From Anaerolineales bacterium HSG24 (GTDB lineage Bacteria > Chloroflexota > Anaerolineae > 4572-78 > J111): 64,000 nt of DNA. The position numbers and the translations under genes are program-made. Where the stretch lies: positions 27,048 to 91,047 of the forward strand of contig JAUCGB010000002.1 of assembly GCA_030377895.1 (NCBI GenBank). The letters run 5' to 3'. A model generated the notes under the pieces. The model was not told where the DNA came from and did not search any database. It worked only from the letters and a program-made list of their open reading frames with translations. This document shows, piece by piece, positions 51,894-60,387 of this stretch; position 1 is the first letter of the stretch, and each line of letters starts with the position of its first letter.

Positions 51894-51925
51894 CCCGATT
51901 TCTCAAAGAAATCGGGTTTTTGTTG
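51894..51925. terminator. bidirectional terminator between aspS and receiver gene
   Basis: CCCGATTTCT, loop CAA, AGAAATCGGG, with A-run before and TTTTTGTTGTTTTT after. It serves the two converging genes. Confidence 0.9.
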
Positions 51926-51967
51926 TTTTTCTGGCAAACCACTGAATATTTATGCGATTTCAGCGGT

Positions 51968-52348
51968 TTAATTTTTTGCGTTAAGGAACTGATTAATAAC
52001 CTCAATCAACCTATTCGCGCTGAACGGCTTCGTCAAATATGCATCTGCCGGTTGATGGGTATGGCTTAATTTTTGGACGTGTTCTCCGATAGCAGTGATG
52101 ATAATAACCGGAATATGCTGGGTTTCAGGGTCATGCTTTACTACCCTTAAGAACTCATGCCCATCCATAACAGGCATAGAAATATCACAGGTAATAACAT
52201 CTGGAGACTGTTCTTTTACCCGTTTTAATCCTTCTAAACCATTGGAGGCCCCAATAACTGTAAAGCCTGCCTGTTCTAACATCCGTGTAACTAAACGTCG
52301 AATATGAGTTATATCATCAATGACAAGAATTTTTATATTTGCGACCAC
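51968..52348 (-). CDS. single-domain response regulator (CheY-like)
   Basis: 126 residues, GTG start at 52348. Receiver fold with DD (residues 11-12), phospho-acceptor in CDISMPVMDG, ITA and the TKPF lysine. No output domain. It lies downstream of the STAS and PP2C/HATPase genes on the same strand and may link phosphorelay input to that partner-switching module. Confidence 0.92.
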   Translation of the reverse strand: MVANIKILVIDDITHIRRLVTRMLEQAGFTVIGASNGLEGLKRVKEQSPDVITCDISMPVMDGHEFLRVVKHDPETQHIPVIIITAIGEHVQKLSHTHQPADAYLTKPFSANRLIEVINQFLNAKN

Positions 52349-52444
52349 AATTTACTCGTGTTTTTTAATAAAAACATCAAATATTCTTAACTACCTAATC
52401 GGTCATCACCACCATTTTTTAATATGTACTGGTTAGTTTGAATA

Positions 52445-52473
52445 GGAGTGCAAAGCTTAAACCTTTGCACTCC
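52445..52473. repeat. solo hairpin core GGAGTGCAAAG
   Basis: GGAGTGCAAAG / CTTTGCACTCC, the same type of core carried by the frame A element at 45729, here without a frame. It lies between the receiver and STAS genes. Confidence 0.6.
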
Positions 52474-52576
52474 GTAAACAAATAGCAAGCACCACAAATA
52501 AGCCCAAGAGCAATATTGCAAATCAGGTTTATCGTATGTAATACTAATTAAACGGTGGGTTTACCGTGTTTTATGA

Positions 52577-52915
52577 CTAGTTGAGACTCTTTTTGGCATC
52601 ATCCAACTCATCATGAATCTCAAACACACGGTCAAACATTGTTAGTTCAAATAACAACCGAGCTTGAGATTGCGGGGCAGCCAACTTGAGATTAGCTGGT
52701 TCTCCACCTAATGTTTTAAGACCCGATACCAACGCGGCTAAACCAGAACTATCAATAAAGGGAACATCTGCAAGGTTTACAATAACCTGTTTAACCCCTT
52801 TTTCGACTAAATCCCTAAAGGTTTGTTTGGCATCTTCGGCAGAGCGGGCGTTTAAAGCGCCGTTAAAGGCTACAATTGTTGCTTTTTCGGTTACTGCTTC
52901 ATGAGAGATTTCCAT
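52577..52915 (-). CDS. STAS-domain anti-sigma factor antagonist
   Basis: 112 residues, ATG with AGGAG 7 bases upstream. SpoIIAA/RsbV-like fold with the phosphorylatable serine in PFIDSSGLAALVSGLK. In partner switching, the unphosphorylated STAS protein binds the anti-sigma kinase and frees a sigma factor; a PP2C phosphatase resets it. The kinase and phosphatase functions are both in the next gene upstream. No sigma factor gene is nearby. Confidence 0.92.
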   Translation of the reverse strand: MEISHEAVTEKATIVAFNGALNARSAEDAKQTFRDLVEKGVKQVIVNLADVPFIDSSGLAALVSGLKTLGGEPANLKLAAPQSQARLLFELTMFDRVFEIHDELDDAKKSLN

Positions 52916-53025
52916 GATTTACTCCTGATAATATATTTTTAAGCTTAATTTATCCCTAAATGGGTGAACTAGCAATTTATGAAATATTGGCTTAGGTCTT
53001 ATAGATACCCAAATAGCTTCAAAAG

Positions 53026-55092
53026 TTATGAAGGGTCAACTAACTTGAGTAAGTGCCAATGATTCCCTGTTTCAGTATGGTGTTGGTAAGAAACAATATC
53101 CATAATCTGACGAATAATATGTAGCCCATAGCCACCTTCTGTTGGTTTATCAGCCTGTGGAATAGGTACAGCATTGGGGTCAAAACTAATCCCCGTGTCA
53201 TAAAAATCAAGCTGTATACCGTTACTTAATAGTGTAATCTCAACCTTTATGTCGCCTGGGGTATGCTTATAGGCATGTCGAATAATATTAGTGCAAATTT
53301 CAGAGGCGGCTAACTCCACCAAATTTATAAAATCATCCGCGTTTGGGCCAGGCGATAATATAGGGATTTCTCGACAGGTATTGGTAATTTGTTTGGACAT
53401 GTCCATGAGATAAGATGTATCGGCTGGATAAATATAATCAGATGTTCTTACAATAGTAGAAATATCCTTTGAGCTACCACTACTTGATTGAGGAAGCATT
53501 TTTACAACCAATAGCGTCGTATCATCTTGGTTAATTAAAGATGGATTTCGACGAAATTTAGCAACTTCGGCTTGAATATGTCGTTGTAACTGTTCGGGGG
53601 GTTCGTTTGCTTTTCGTTCAATCACATTACTTAAACGATTCAGACCAAACAACTCTTCATTAGGCGATTGAGCTTTGGTAATCCCGTCGGTAAAGAGAAC
53701 AAGGGTGTCGCTTGGGTATAGTTCAACGGTTTGCGTAGGATGACCGTTATAACCCTGTATGCCAATTGGTGGTGCGGTTGCTCGTAACTGTTCTAGCTCA
53801 CGAGTTTCATTGCGCCATAAAAGACCCGGCATGTGTCCGGCACTAGCATAACTTAATTTACCTTTGTGAGTGTCTATTGTCACAATAAGAACAGTCACAA
53901 ATGCCTCAGCTTGATTCAGATCATGTTGTAGAAAACCGTTGGCGTTTTCAATAACTGTATGAGGCGGTTCACCATGATTGATTTCAGAACGTAACACAGT
54001 CCGAATAACGGTGGTTAGAGTGGCCGCAGGAAGACCTTTAACCGAAACATCACCAATCAATAAAGTTAAATGCTGGTCATCAACGATGATGAAGTCGTAA
54101 AAATCACCGCCTACTTCTGAGGCCGGTATTGAGGAGACGGATAAAGATACCCCTCCTACTTGTGGGAGGTTGGGGTGCAGGCTTTCTTGAATTTGAGCCG
54201 CTATTTCTCGTTCTCTAGTCAAACGTTCATTGCGGAGTAGTCGTTGATGGATGATAAAATTTTTAATCACCAATCCAACTTGACTAGATAACGCGCCGAG
54301 TAACTTCATGTCACCTGTGGTAAAATCTTGGCCTATTCTATTAATCAGACCTAAGGTGGCTTGCGTGTTCTTTTCAGCGATTTCTAGTGTAGTTGCTAGA
54401 AGGTTGTTTACAAAATCAGGTACGGTTGACCAAAAGTAGCGACAGCTTTCATGATTGTTACATAAAACTACATCGTCTTGAGCGATTAAACTATTATGAA
54501 GCACATTATCTAAATAGTACTGATCGCTATCTTTTTGTAAGGTTATACACTCAGTAATGTCTTTTTGTCGTACAATAATAAAGCTATCTTCGGCATTGAT
54601 AACTTTATTAATTTTGTTTAGTATTATTTTTAGGGCGGGTAACAATTCTGAGGTTAGGGCGAGGCCCTGTGTAACTTGATAGATCAATTCGAGCTGATTC
54701 CAAGCGACAATTAGCTCATCGGTCATATCCTGTAACAGTTCTGTGTCAGTTAGCCTTGCGCTCATCATTTCAGCCACCCAAGTTAATAAGGGTTCGTCAG
54801 AAACAGTGCTATCAAGAGCTACTAAATACCCTAAAGGTGTCTCACCGAGACCAAATGGCGCGACTAACAAGGTACCGTTATCACGATACTCCACAAGGAC
54901 TACTTTTTTTGGCGAAAATTGCCCAAAAAAGTCGATATTCTCAATAATTGAACTATCATTGGATTGAGAATCAGATAAAATTTGGCCGGTTGGTGAAAGT
55001 AATAATAATGTTTTTCCCAACATCGCCTGCCAATGTTTGGCAAACTGGCTAAATAGATTAAGTTGTGAGGTGACGTTCTTCGCTTTGAGCAT
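53026..55092 (-). CDS. PP2C (SpoIIE/RsbU) phosphatase fused to RsbW-like kinase, with sensor domain
   Basis: 688 residues. N-terminal PAS/GAF-like sensory part (about 10-300; a GAF-like domain at 140-290), then a PP2C domain (315-535) with AAQIQESLHP, GGDFYDF (metal Asp), LIGDVSVKGLPAA, FVTVLI and LFTDGITKA..P..E.FG. An RsbW-type HATPase (555-685) ends it: ELAASEICTNIIRHAY, YDTGISFDP and GGYGLHIIRQIMD. One protein thus carries both the phosphatase and the anti-sigma kinase of a partner switch. The STAS target is the next gene, 110 bp downstream. The start ATG lacks a clear RBS. Confidence 0.92.
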   Translation of the reverse strand: MLKAKNVTSQLNLFSQFAKHWQAMLGKTLLLLSPTGQILSDSQSNDSSIIENIDFFGQFSPKKVVLVEYRDNGTLLVAPFGLGETPLGYLVALDSTVSDEPLLTWVAEMMSARLTDTELLQDMTDELIVAWNQLELIYQVTQGLALTSELLPALKIILNKINKVINAEDSFIIVRQKDITECITLQKDSDQYYLDNVLHNSLIAQDDVVLCNNHESCRYFWSTVPDFVNNLLATTLEIAEKNTQATLGLINRIGQDFTTGDMKLLGALSSQVGLVIKNFIIHQRLLRNERLTREREIAAQIQESLHPNLPQVGGVSLSVSSIPASEVGGDFYDFIIVDDQHLTLLIGDVSVKGLPAATLTTVIRTVLRSEINHGEPPHTVIENANGFLQHDLNQAEAFVTVLIVTIDTHKGKLSYASAGHMPGLLWRNETRELEQLRATAPPIGIQGYNGHPTQTVELYPSDTLVLFTDGITKAQSPNEELFGLNRLSNVIERKANEPPEQLQRHIQAEVAKFRRNPSLINQDDTTLLVVKMLPQSSSGSSKDISTIVRTSDYIYPADTSYLMDMSKQITNTCREIPILSPGPNADDFINLVELAASEICTNIIRHAYKHTPGDIKVEITLLSNGIQLDFYDTGISFDPNAVPIPQADKPTEGGYGLHIIRQIMDIVSYQHHTETGNHWHLLKLVDPS

Positions 55093-55701
55093 CTATCTTA
55101 AACGTTCTACTTGATATGATAAATGATTATAGTTGTAAATTCACCTAGCAAACGCCATCAAATGAACTTATTTATGCAGAGTGACCCGCAATGGGTAAAC
55201 TACGTACCCTCTATCCCATTCCCCTGTGAAGGCTTTCGGGACTGCTTTTTTACAATAGCTTAGACCTTTAGCCGTTGGCTTGAAGTTATCTGTGCTATTC
55301 GGACGTTGACGGATTTTATCGGATGAACGATTTCTCACCCATATCCTTACTTGTTAAAGAACTCTGTACATTATAACACCATTCTAAAAATATAGCAATT
55401 AGTTTGGATAACTAACAACTTCGTTTGACATCATTTGGTGTTATTCCAAGTCAACGTCTAACATACCACACTTTTTCAGAGTGTATAACACAAGGTTCAA
55501 ATTTGGGATATGAATTTAGCGGATTCATCACATCCGCGTTTTTTACGTTGATACTGATTAAATTCGGGCTTTCACATATCAGATTGAATCGTGGTATAAT
55601 CTAAAAATAGTGCAACACCCACAAATATCAACTAAACACTAGCCCGATTTTAATGTCCAACATAACCACACTTAAAAAACCATGGGTCACTAGGAGTTTC
55701 C
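55093..55701. other. 609-bp intergenic region, no gene recognised
   Basis: No credible ORF, tRNA or known riboswitch was recognised. On the minus strand 55170-55300, the leader of the phosphatase gene, has short stems (GGGTA/TACCC, AGCC/GGCT) and could be a structured 5' UTR. The evidence is weak. No interspersed palindrome of the kinds seen elsewhere lies here. Confidence 0.3.
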
Positions 55702-56826
55702 GTGCAAAATTCTGGTGATACTCTCGCAAAGTCGCGAAGGCCCAAAGAACAACATAAAAACTTGCATCTCAGCGGCTTTGCGAGAGATTTTTCCTATTTA
55801 ATCAATCAGGTTTCGCTTTGCACGGAATATCCCATAGAGCCAAAACCGTACCAGCTTTTCCCTCAGATATACGCATGTTTTTTCTTGCTTTTTCTCTTAT
55901 TAAGTGGGTGCGGTCGTTTTGCTCGTCAATCAGTTGAACAACCTACCCCTTCTGAGGTTGAAATCGTGCGATCCACCCCAACCTTAACCCAAAATTCCCC
56001 AACACCCGTCATATCAACAAAAACGGTAACACAACCAATCATATCCCCAACGTCAACCCCAGAACTTTATACAGTTCAAGAGGGAGACACGATTTTGAGT
56101 ATTGCCGCGGCCTTTCATCGAGCGACCGCTAATATTCAGGCAATTAATGGGTTGATTAATCCTCAATCGCTAACGGTAGGACAGGTTTTGGTGATCCCTC
56201 CGGCAGATAAGGTGACGGTGTCCGGCGTTCTAACGGCTACCCCCTTACCCTTAGCGGTACAATCCATCCACTTTGAAGCTGATGCTTCTGGTGCGTTATG
56301 GTGTTTGGGTGAAGTGTTAAACCATAATAATGTAAGTTTATCTGAGGTACAAGTTGAAGCGACTCTGATTGATCATCAGGGGGTTATTTTAACACGAAGT
56401 ACGGCATTTACCCAATTGTCGGTAGTTGCACCTACCGAAGCTGTACCCTTCATCATTCAGTTTTCTGATCCACCCGAATCGTTTGCCCAATATCAAGTTA
56501 TGGTTATTGCCGCAACTCCTTTTGTGGAGCGTCATCGGGCCTATCTTGATTTCGAGGCACTCACGACTCAAGGCAACTTTATCACGGTCTCACAATACCG
56601 CATCGAAGGGCGATTGCATAATCGAGGTCGTCATGATGCTCAAGATGTCCGCTTGGTTGCCGTTGCCTATAATGAGAAGCAGGAAATTATAGCCCAGCGT
56701 CAAGCAGAGGTTGAGGTGACTCGGTTTAAGGCAAAGGCCAATATAGGTTTTACAATTGATCTAACGATTGGGAATAGTACCGTTGATCATTATCGAATTT
56801 TAGCTCAAGGATTACGTATCGAATAA
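55702..56826 (+). CDS. LysM-domain lipoprotein with FxLYD-like C-terminus
   Basis: 374 residues, GTG start at 55702 with AGGAG 5 bases upstream. A lipoprotein signal sits unusually far in (hydrophobic 56-69, lipobox LLSGC). The first ~50 residues are encoded partly by an interspersed repeat (55713-55795), suggesting a start created or displaced by its insertion. After a Pro/Thr linker comes one LysM (about 122-166; YTVQEGDTILSIAAAFHRATANIQAINGL...L.VGQVLVIP), which binds peptidoglycan. Two FxLYD-like beta domains follow (about 185-370; GEVLNHNNVSLSEVQVEATLIDHQG). It is probably a cell-wall attached lipoprotein. Confidence 0.85.
   Translation: MQNSGDTLAKSRRPKEQHKNLHLSGFARDFSYLINQVSLCTEYPIEPKPYQLFPQIYACFFLLFLLLSGCGRFARQSVEQPTPSEVEIVRSTPTLTQNSPTPVISTKTVTQPIISPTSTPELYTVQEGDTILSIAAAFHRATANIQAINGLINPQSLTVGQVLVIPPADKVTVSGVLTATPLPLAVQSIHFEADASGALWCLGEVLNHNNVSLSEVQVEATLIDHQGVILTRSTAFTQLSVVAPTEAVPFIIQFSDPPESFAQYQVMVIAATPFVERHRAYLDFEALTTQGNFITVSQYRIEGRLHNRGRHDAQDVRLVAVAYNEKQEIIAQRQAEVEVTRFKAKANIGFTIDLTIGNSTVDHYRILAQGLRIE
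55713..55795. repeat. TCTCGCAAAG-ended interspersed repeat inside a coding region
   Basis: ACTCTCGCAAAGTCGCGAAGG...CGGCTTTGCGAGAGA forms an imperfect inverted pair around 40 bases. It is in frame with the LysM gene and encodes residues of its N-terminal extension. Confidence 0.65.
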
Positions 56827-56845
56827 TATTATTTAGGAGAAATTT

Positions 56846-57610
56846 ATGACTCAATCATATCCAATTATCGGAGTTCCATGTCGGTCAGATATTAGCAATG
56901 TTTATAAAGGACGGCTACTTACGGCTCAAAACACGTCTTATCTTGATGCAATCATTACCGCCGGAGCTGTTCCCATGCTTATCCCGCTTAAGTTACAGAA
57001 TGACCAATTAGAAGCGATTTTTCGGCGAGTTGACGGCTTGGTTTTTACTGGTGGGGGTGATATTGACCCGACTCATTACAATGAAACCGTCCAAGTTGAT
57101 AATTTGGGTAAAATTCAACCTGACCGTGATCGCGTGGAGATTGCCCTGATGCAGATGGCAATAAATAAACAAAAGCCATTTTTTGGTATTTGTCGGGGCA
57201 TGCAAATTATGAACGTTGCTATAGGTGGGACATTATGGCAAGACATCTCCCTACAAAAACCGGATGCGCTTCGGCATGACTACTTTCGTCAATCTAACCT
57301 GCATTACGAACGCGACTATTTGGCCCATACCGTTACTTTTGCTGACGATTCTTGGATTGCGACAAGTTTGCAAACAAACACGATAGGGGTTAACAGTTTG
57401 CATCATCAAGGCATAAGAATCTTAGCCCCTAATTTGCAGGCTGTTGCCCACAGTGAGGATGGTTTGATTGAAGCAGTAGAAATCGCAGATCATCCGTTTG
57501 CTTTAGGGGTACAGTGGCATCCGGAGGAGTTAGTTGATAGTCAAGAATTCGCTCGTGAGCTTTTCACCGCTTTTGTGAGAGAAGTCCGTTCTATAATTAG
57601 TTCAGACTAA
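56846..57610 (+). CDS. class I glutamine amidotransferase-like hydrolase (peptidase C26, PuuD-like)
   Basis: 254 residues, ATG 56846 after AGGAG. Motifs: GVPCR, LDAIITAGAVPMLIPL, DGLVFTGGGDIDP.HY, RDR.E, the nucleophile in FFGICRGMQIMNVA, SLHHQGI and the catalytic HPEE. The family cleaves gamma-glutamyl amide bonds (for example gamma-glutamyl-GABA). No putrescine-pathway genes are nearby, so the substrate is open. It lies 20 bp after the LysM gene. Confidence 0.92.
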   Translation: MTQSYPIIGVPCRSDISNVYKGRLLTAQNTSYLDAIITAGAVPMLIPLKLQNDQLEAIFRRVDGLVFTGGGDIDPTHYNETVQVDNLGKIQPDRDRVEIALMQMAINKQKPFFGICRGMQIMNVAIGGTLWQDISLQKPDALRHDYFRQSNLHYERDYLAHTVTFADDSWIATSLQTNTIGVNSLHHQGIRILAPNLQAVAHSEDGLIEAVEIADHPFALGVQWHPEELVDSQEFARELFTAFVREVRSIISSD

Positions 57611-57637
57611 ATTTCCTGTCGGTGACAAGTGCGAAAG

Positions 57638-57727
57638 GTAGCGGTGCAGAAGTAGTGATATAGGTCTGTTACCTACCCGCAAGTTCTAAACTTGCGGGTA
57701 GGTGATCACTACATGTGTAGGACTGCC
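57638..57727. repeat. frame A element, copy A5
   Basis: Complete copy with CCTACCCGCAAGTTCTAAACTTG core. Its right end lies 40 bp upstream of the trmO-like start; upstream in-frame codons of that gene lie in it and are discarded. Confidence 0.8.
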
Positions 57728-57767
57728 ATGCGAAATACCTATAAAAACCATAACAGGAGTAATAATA

Positions 57768-58493
57768 ATGGATAAAATTACGTTTTCACCGATTGGCTAC
57801 GTCAAGAGCCAATTTACCGACCATGCCCCATCAGAGGATATACGCGCCCATTCGGCCCAACTGGTCATTAACCCAGAACTGTTTGACGGTTTGATGGGGC
57901 TACAAGTGGGGGCTGATATTTTGGTGCTGTGCCATTTTAATAAGGTCACTCAAGGAGACGTGGCCCTCCAACTCCACCCGCGTGACAATCCTGACAACCC
58001 ATTGCGCGGTGTGTTTGCCACTCGGTCACAATATCGGCCTAACCCCATCGCCGCGACGGTGGCTCGGATTGAAGGGATTGAGGAGAATATCATCTCGGTG
58101 ACGGCGTTGGATGCGCTGAACGAAACCCCGATTCTGGATATTAAGCCCTACGTCCCCCATTTTGATGCGGAGTCAAAACACCCTGCCTCCGATATTAGGG
58201 CGGTAAGCAGTTTAGATGAAGCGCGTCATCTCATCGACCTTATCGACACCGAGGTAATTAGACTGTTCGGCAAGCGGGCTAAATATGTGCATCAGGTTGT
58301 GCAGTTTAAAAACAACCCTACCGAGATTCGAGCTCAAAAACGATATGATGAGGTCATGCGGCGACGGCGAGAAATGGCCTCAGCCGCAGGCTTGAATCCC
58401 GATGTGATTGAGCAGATGTACAAATTGTTGGTTGAGAACTTTATTAAGGAAGAGATGGAGATATTGCGCCAACGACAGGGGAATGAAGCGTGA
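57768..58493 (+). CDS. TrmO (TsaA-like) tRNA methyltransferase fused to a chorismate-mutase type II domain
   Basis: 241 residues from ATG 57768 (ACAGGAG 9 bases upstream). Residues 3-135 are a TsaA/TrmO domain (FSPIGYVKS, LHPRDNPDNPLRGVFATRSQYRPNPI at 70-95), the family that methylates t6A37 of tRNA. Residues 150-236 match an AroQ/PchB-type chorismate mutase: EARHLIDLID..VI.L...RAKYVHQVVQFK...TEI.A..RYDEVM..RREMASAAGLNPDVIEQMYKLL...I.EEMEIL. The positions equivalent to the E. coli AroQ active-site residues Arg11, Arg28, Lys39 and Arg51 appear conserved by eye. The fusion is unusual. Some TsaA-like proteins act on non-tRNA substrates, so the methyltransferase target is uncertain. The stop lies in a 7-bp tandem repeat. 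Confidence 0.82.
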   Translation: MDKITFSPIGYVKSQFTDHAPSEDIRAHSAQLVINPELFDGLMGLQVGADILVLCHFNKVTQGDVALQLHPRDNPDNPLRGVFATRSQYRPNPIAATVARIEGIEENIISVTALDALNETPILDIKPYVPHFDAESKHPASDIRAVSSLDEARHLIDLIDTEVIRLFGKRAKYVHQVVQFKNNPTEIRAQKRYDEVMRRRREMASAAGLNPDVIEQMYKLLVENFIKEEMEILRQRQGNEA

Positions 58494-58536
58494 GGCGTGA
58501 GGCGTGAGGCGTGAGGCGTGAGGCGTGAGGCGTGAT
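58489..58536. repeat. 7-bp tandem repeat (GCGTGAG) across a stop codon
   Basis: Between six and seven GCGTGAG units. The TGA of the first unit ends the TrmO-like gene. Copy-number change would not alter the protein, but loss of that TGA would extend it. Confidence 0.85.
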
Positions 58537-58612
58537 TTTTGGCCTGAGGTGAATGGTCTTTATAAATTGGGTGCTGACCTATCGCCATGTCTGATTTTTA
58601 CAGATCACACAT

Positions 58613-59059
58613 TCACGAATCCGTTTCGAGGATAATCGTGACCGGCCCATCATTTTCGATATGCACTAGCATGGTGGCTCCAAAAACACCGGTGGCGATT
58701 TTGGTCACGCCGAGTTGTTTTAGATGCGCTACAAACTGCTCGACGAGTGGGGCGGCAATATCGGGGGGAGCGGCCTTGGTAAAACTAGGCCGTCTCCCCT
58801 TTTTCGCGTCGGCATACAAGGTAAATTGAGATATGACCAACATCTCCGCGCCGCAGTCAAGGGCTGAGCGATTCATCTTGCCCGCTTCGTCCTCAAACAC
58901 CCGCAGATGAGCCGTTTTTTCGGCCAGTTTTTTCACTTCGTCCATGCCGTCGCCATGCGTTATGCCCAACAAAATGACGTATCCGGCTCCAATTTGGCCG
59001 ACAATTTGGTTGTCTACTGTCACCCGTCCGCTGGTGACTCGTTGTAAGATTGCTTTCAT
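58613..59059 (-). CDS. dtd: D-aminoacyl-tRNA deacylase
   Basis: 148 residues, full length. Starts MKAILQRVTSGRVTV and carries the two family motifs SQFTLYAD and NDGPVT (Gly-Pro selectivity motif). The enzyme frees D-amino acids, and glycine from tRNA-Ala, from mischarged tRNA. The gene begins 5 bp after the cysteine desulfurase stop, so the two are co-transcribed. Confidence 0.96.
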   Translation of the reverse strand: MKAILQRVTSGRVTVDNQIVGQIGAGYVILLGITHGDGMDEVKKLAEKTAHLRVFEDEAGKMNRSALDCGAEMLVISQFTLYADAKKGRRPSFTKAAPPDIAAPLVEQFVAHLKQLGVTKIATGVFGATMLVHIENDGPVTIILETDS

Positions 59060-59064
59060 GATTC

Positions 59065-60231
59065 TCAGTACCTCGCCAACGTCCGCACCTTCTCCACCAC
59101 CTGCGGCAGATTCGCCAACACATCATCAATATCCGTCGCTACCGTCTGTTGTCCTAAAGTCAGCCGGAGCGCGCTTAGAGATAGCTCGTGCGGGTAGCCC
59201 ATCGCCATGAGGACATGGCTCGGTTCGGGCATGCCGGTGGTGCAGGAACTCCCACTGGCCGCTTGGATACCCAACATGTCCAAGTGCATCAGCAGGCCAT
59301 CCGCCTCGCACCCCTCAAAGACAAAACTGGCACTATTGGGCAATCGCTCAGTCGGATGCCCACTCAACCCACTGCCCGGAATCGCCTCTAACACCCCCTT
59401 AATCAACCAATCTCGTAGCTGAATCAAACGCGCTCGCTCATCGTTACGGTGACTGTCAATCAGTTCCAGCGACTTAGCAATGGCGACGATATAAGGCACA
59501 TTCTCCGTGCCCGGACGGCGTTTCTGCTCATGACTGCCGCCAGTGTAGGGGGCTAACAGAGGCGTACCCTGCCGCACGTACAGAATCCCGATTCCTTTGG
59601 GGGCGTATATTTTATGGCCCGATATAGCCAATAAATCCACATTTAGCGCATTGACCGAGAGTGGTTCGTAGGCCGCGGCTTGCACCGCATCGGTATGGAA
59701 CGGAATGTCATGCTCACGGGCAATCTCGCCAATCTCGGCAATAGGTTGCACCGCGCCGACCTCGTTGTTGGCGTACATGATGCTGATTAAGCTGGTTTCG
59801 GGGCGAATGGCGGCCTTGATATCTGCCGGATTGACCTGCCCATGCTTATCCACCGGAACTACAGTCTGCTCAAAGCCAAACTTATCACATAACTGGTTTA
59901 TAGTACATCCAACGGCATGATGTTCTATCGAACTGGTAATCAGATGATGGCCTTGTCCGGCCTGTCGGCGCGCCCACGCTACGCCACGAATAGCGATATT
60001 GTCGCTCTCCGTGCCGCAAGCGGTGAAGATAATCTCCTGGGGCGAACAACCCAAAATATCAGCCACCGTTTGCCGACTGGTCGAAATCGCTCCGGCACTC
60101 TGCCGAGCCTGTTTATGTATGCCCGATGCGTTGCCGTAAATATCAGAAAAATAGGGTAACATAGCCGCCACAACCTGCGGGTCAACCGGTGTTGTGGCGG
60201 CATGGTCTAAGTAAATCGTTTTTTTTGTCAT
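59065..60231 (-). CDS. cysteine desulfurase (NifS/IscS family)
   Basis: 388 residues. PLP enzyme motifs: YLDHAATTPVDP, ACGTESDNIAIRG, SSIEHHAV, MYANNEVGAVQPI, HTDAVQAA, the PLP lysine in ISGHKIYAPKGIG, RPGTENVP, and the catalytic cysteine loop SGSSCTTG. It takes sulfur from cysteine for Fe-S clusters or tRNA thiolation. No iscU, iscR or mnmA lies beside it. Whether it is the NifS or IscS type cannot be settled by eye. Confidence 0.95.
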   Translation of the reverse strand: MTKKTIYLDHAATTPVDPQVVAAMLPYFSDIYGNASGIHKQARQSAGAISTSRQTVADILGCSPQEIIFTACGTESDNIAIRGVAWARRQAGQGHHLITSSIEHHAVGCTINQLCDKFGFEQTVVPVDKHGQVNPADIKAAIRPETSLISIMYANNEVGAVQPIAEIGEIAREHDIPFHTDAVQAAAYEPLSVNALNVDLLAISGHKIYAPKGIGILYVRQGTPLLAPYTGGSHEQKRRPGTENVPYIVAIAKSLELIDSHRNDERARLIQLRDWLIKGVLEAIPGSGLSGHPTERLPNSASFVFEGCEADGLLMHLDMLGIQAASGSSCTTGMPEPSHVLMAMGYPHELSLSALRLTLGQQTVATDIDDVLANLPQVVEKVRTLARY

Positions 60232-60314
60232 AGATTGGGTGCGCGTTAATTTAGGAATTTATTCCTAGTTCCCAGACCCAGTTTGGGAACCATGACTGTC
60301 AACTTAAAAAGTTC

Positions 60315-60360
60315 GTAGTAGGCACTTCAGTGCCTTTGAGGGCGATAAATCGCCTACTAC
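60315..60360. repeat. GTAGTAGGCG-type hairpin repeat, inverted copy
   Basis: GTAGTAGGCACTTCAGTGCC ... GCGATAAATCGCCTACTAC. The reverse-oriented relative of 51771-51816, with matching outer sequence on both sides. Confidence 0.75.
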
Positions 60361-60387
60361 AAACGTTAAGTTGGGAGATTTCTGGAA

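Noticed and set aside
55170..55300. Riboswitch upstream of the PP2C phosphatase gene
   Set aside because: Short stems are present, but I could not match the conserved positions of GEMM, TPP, ydaO or other classes I know.
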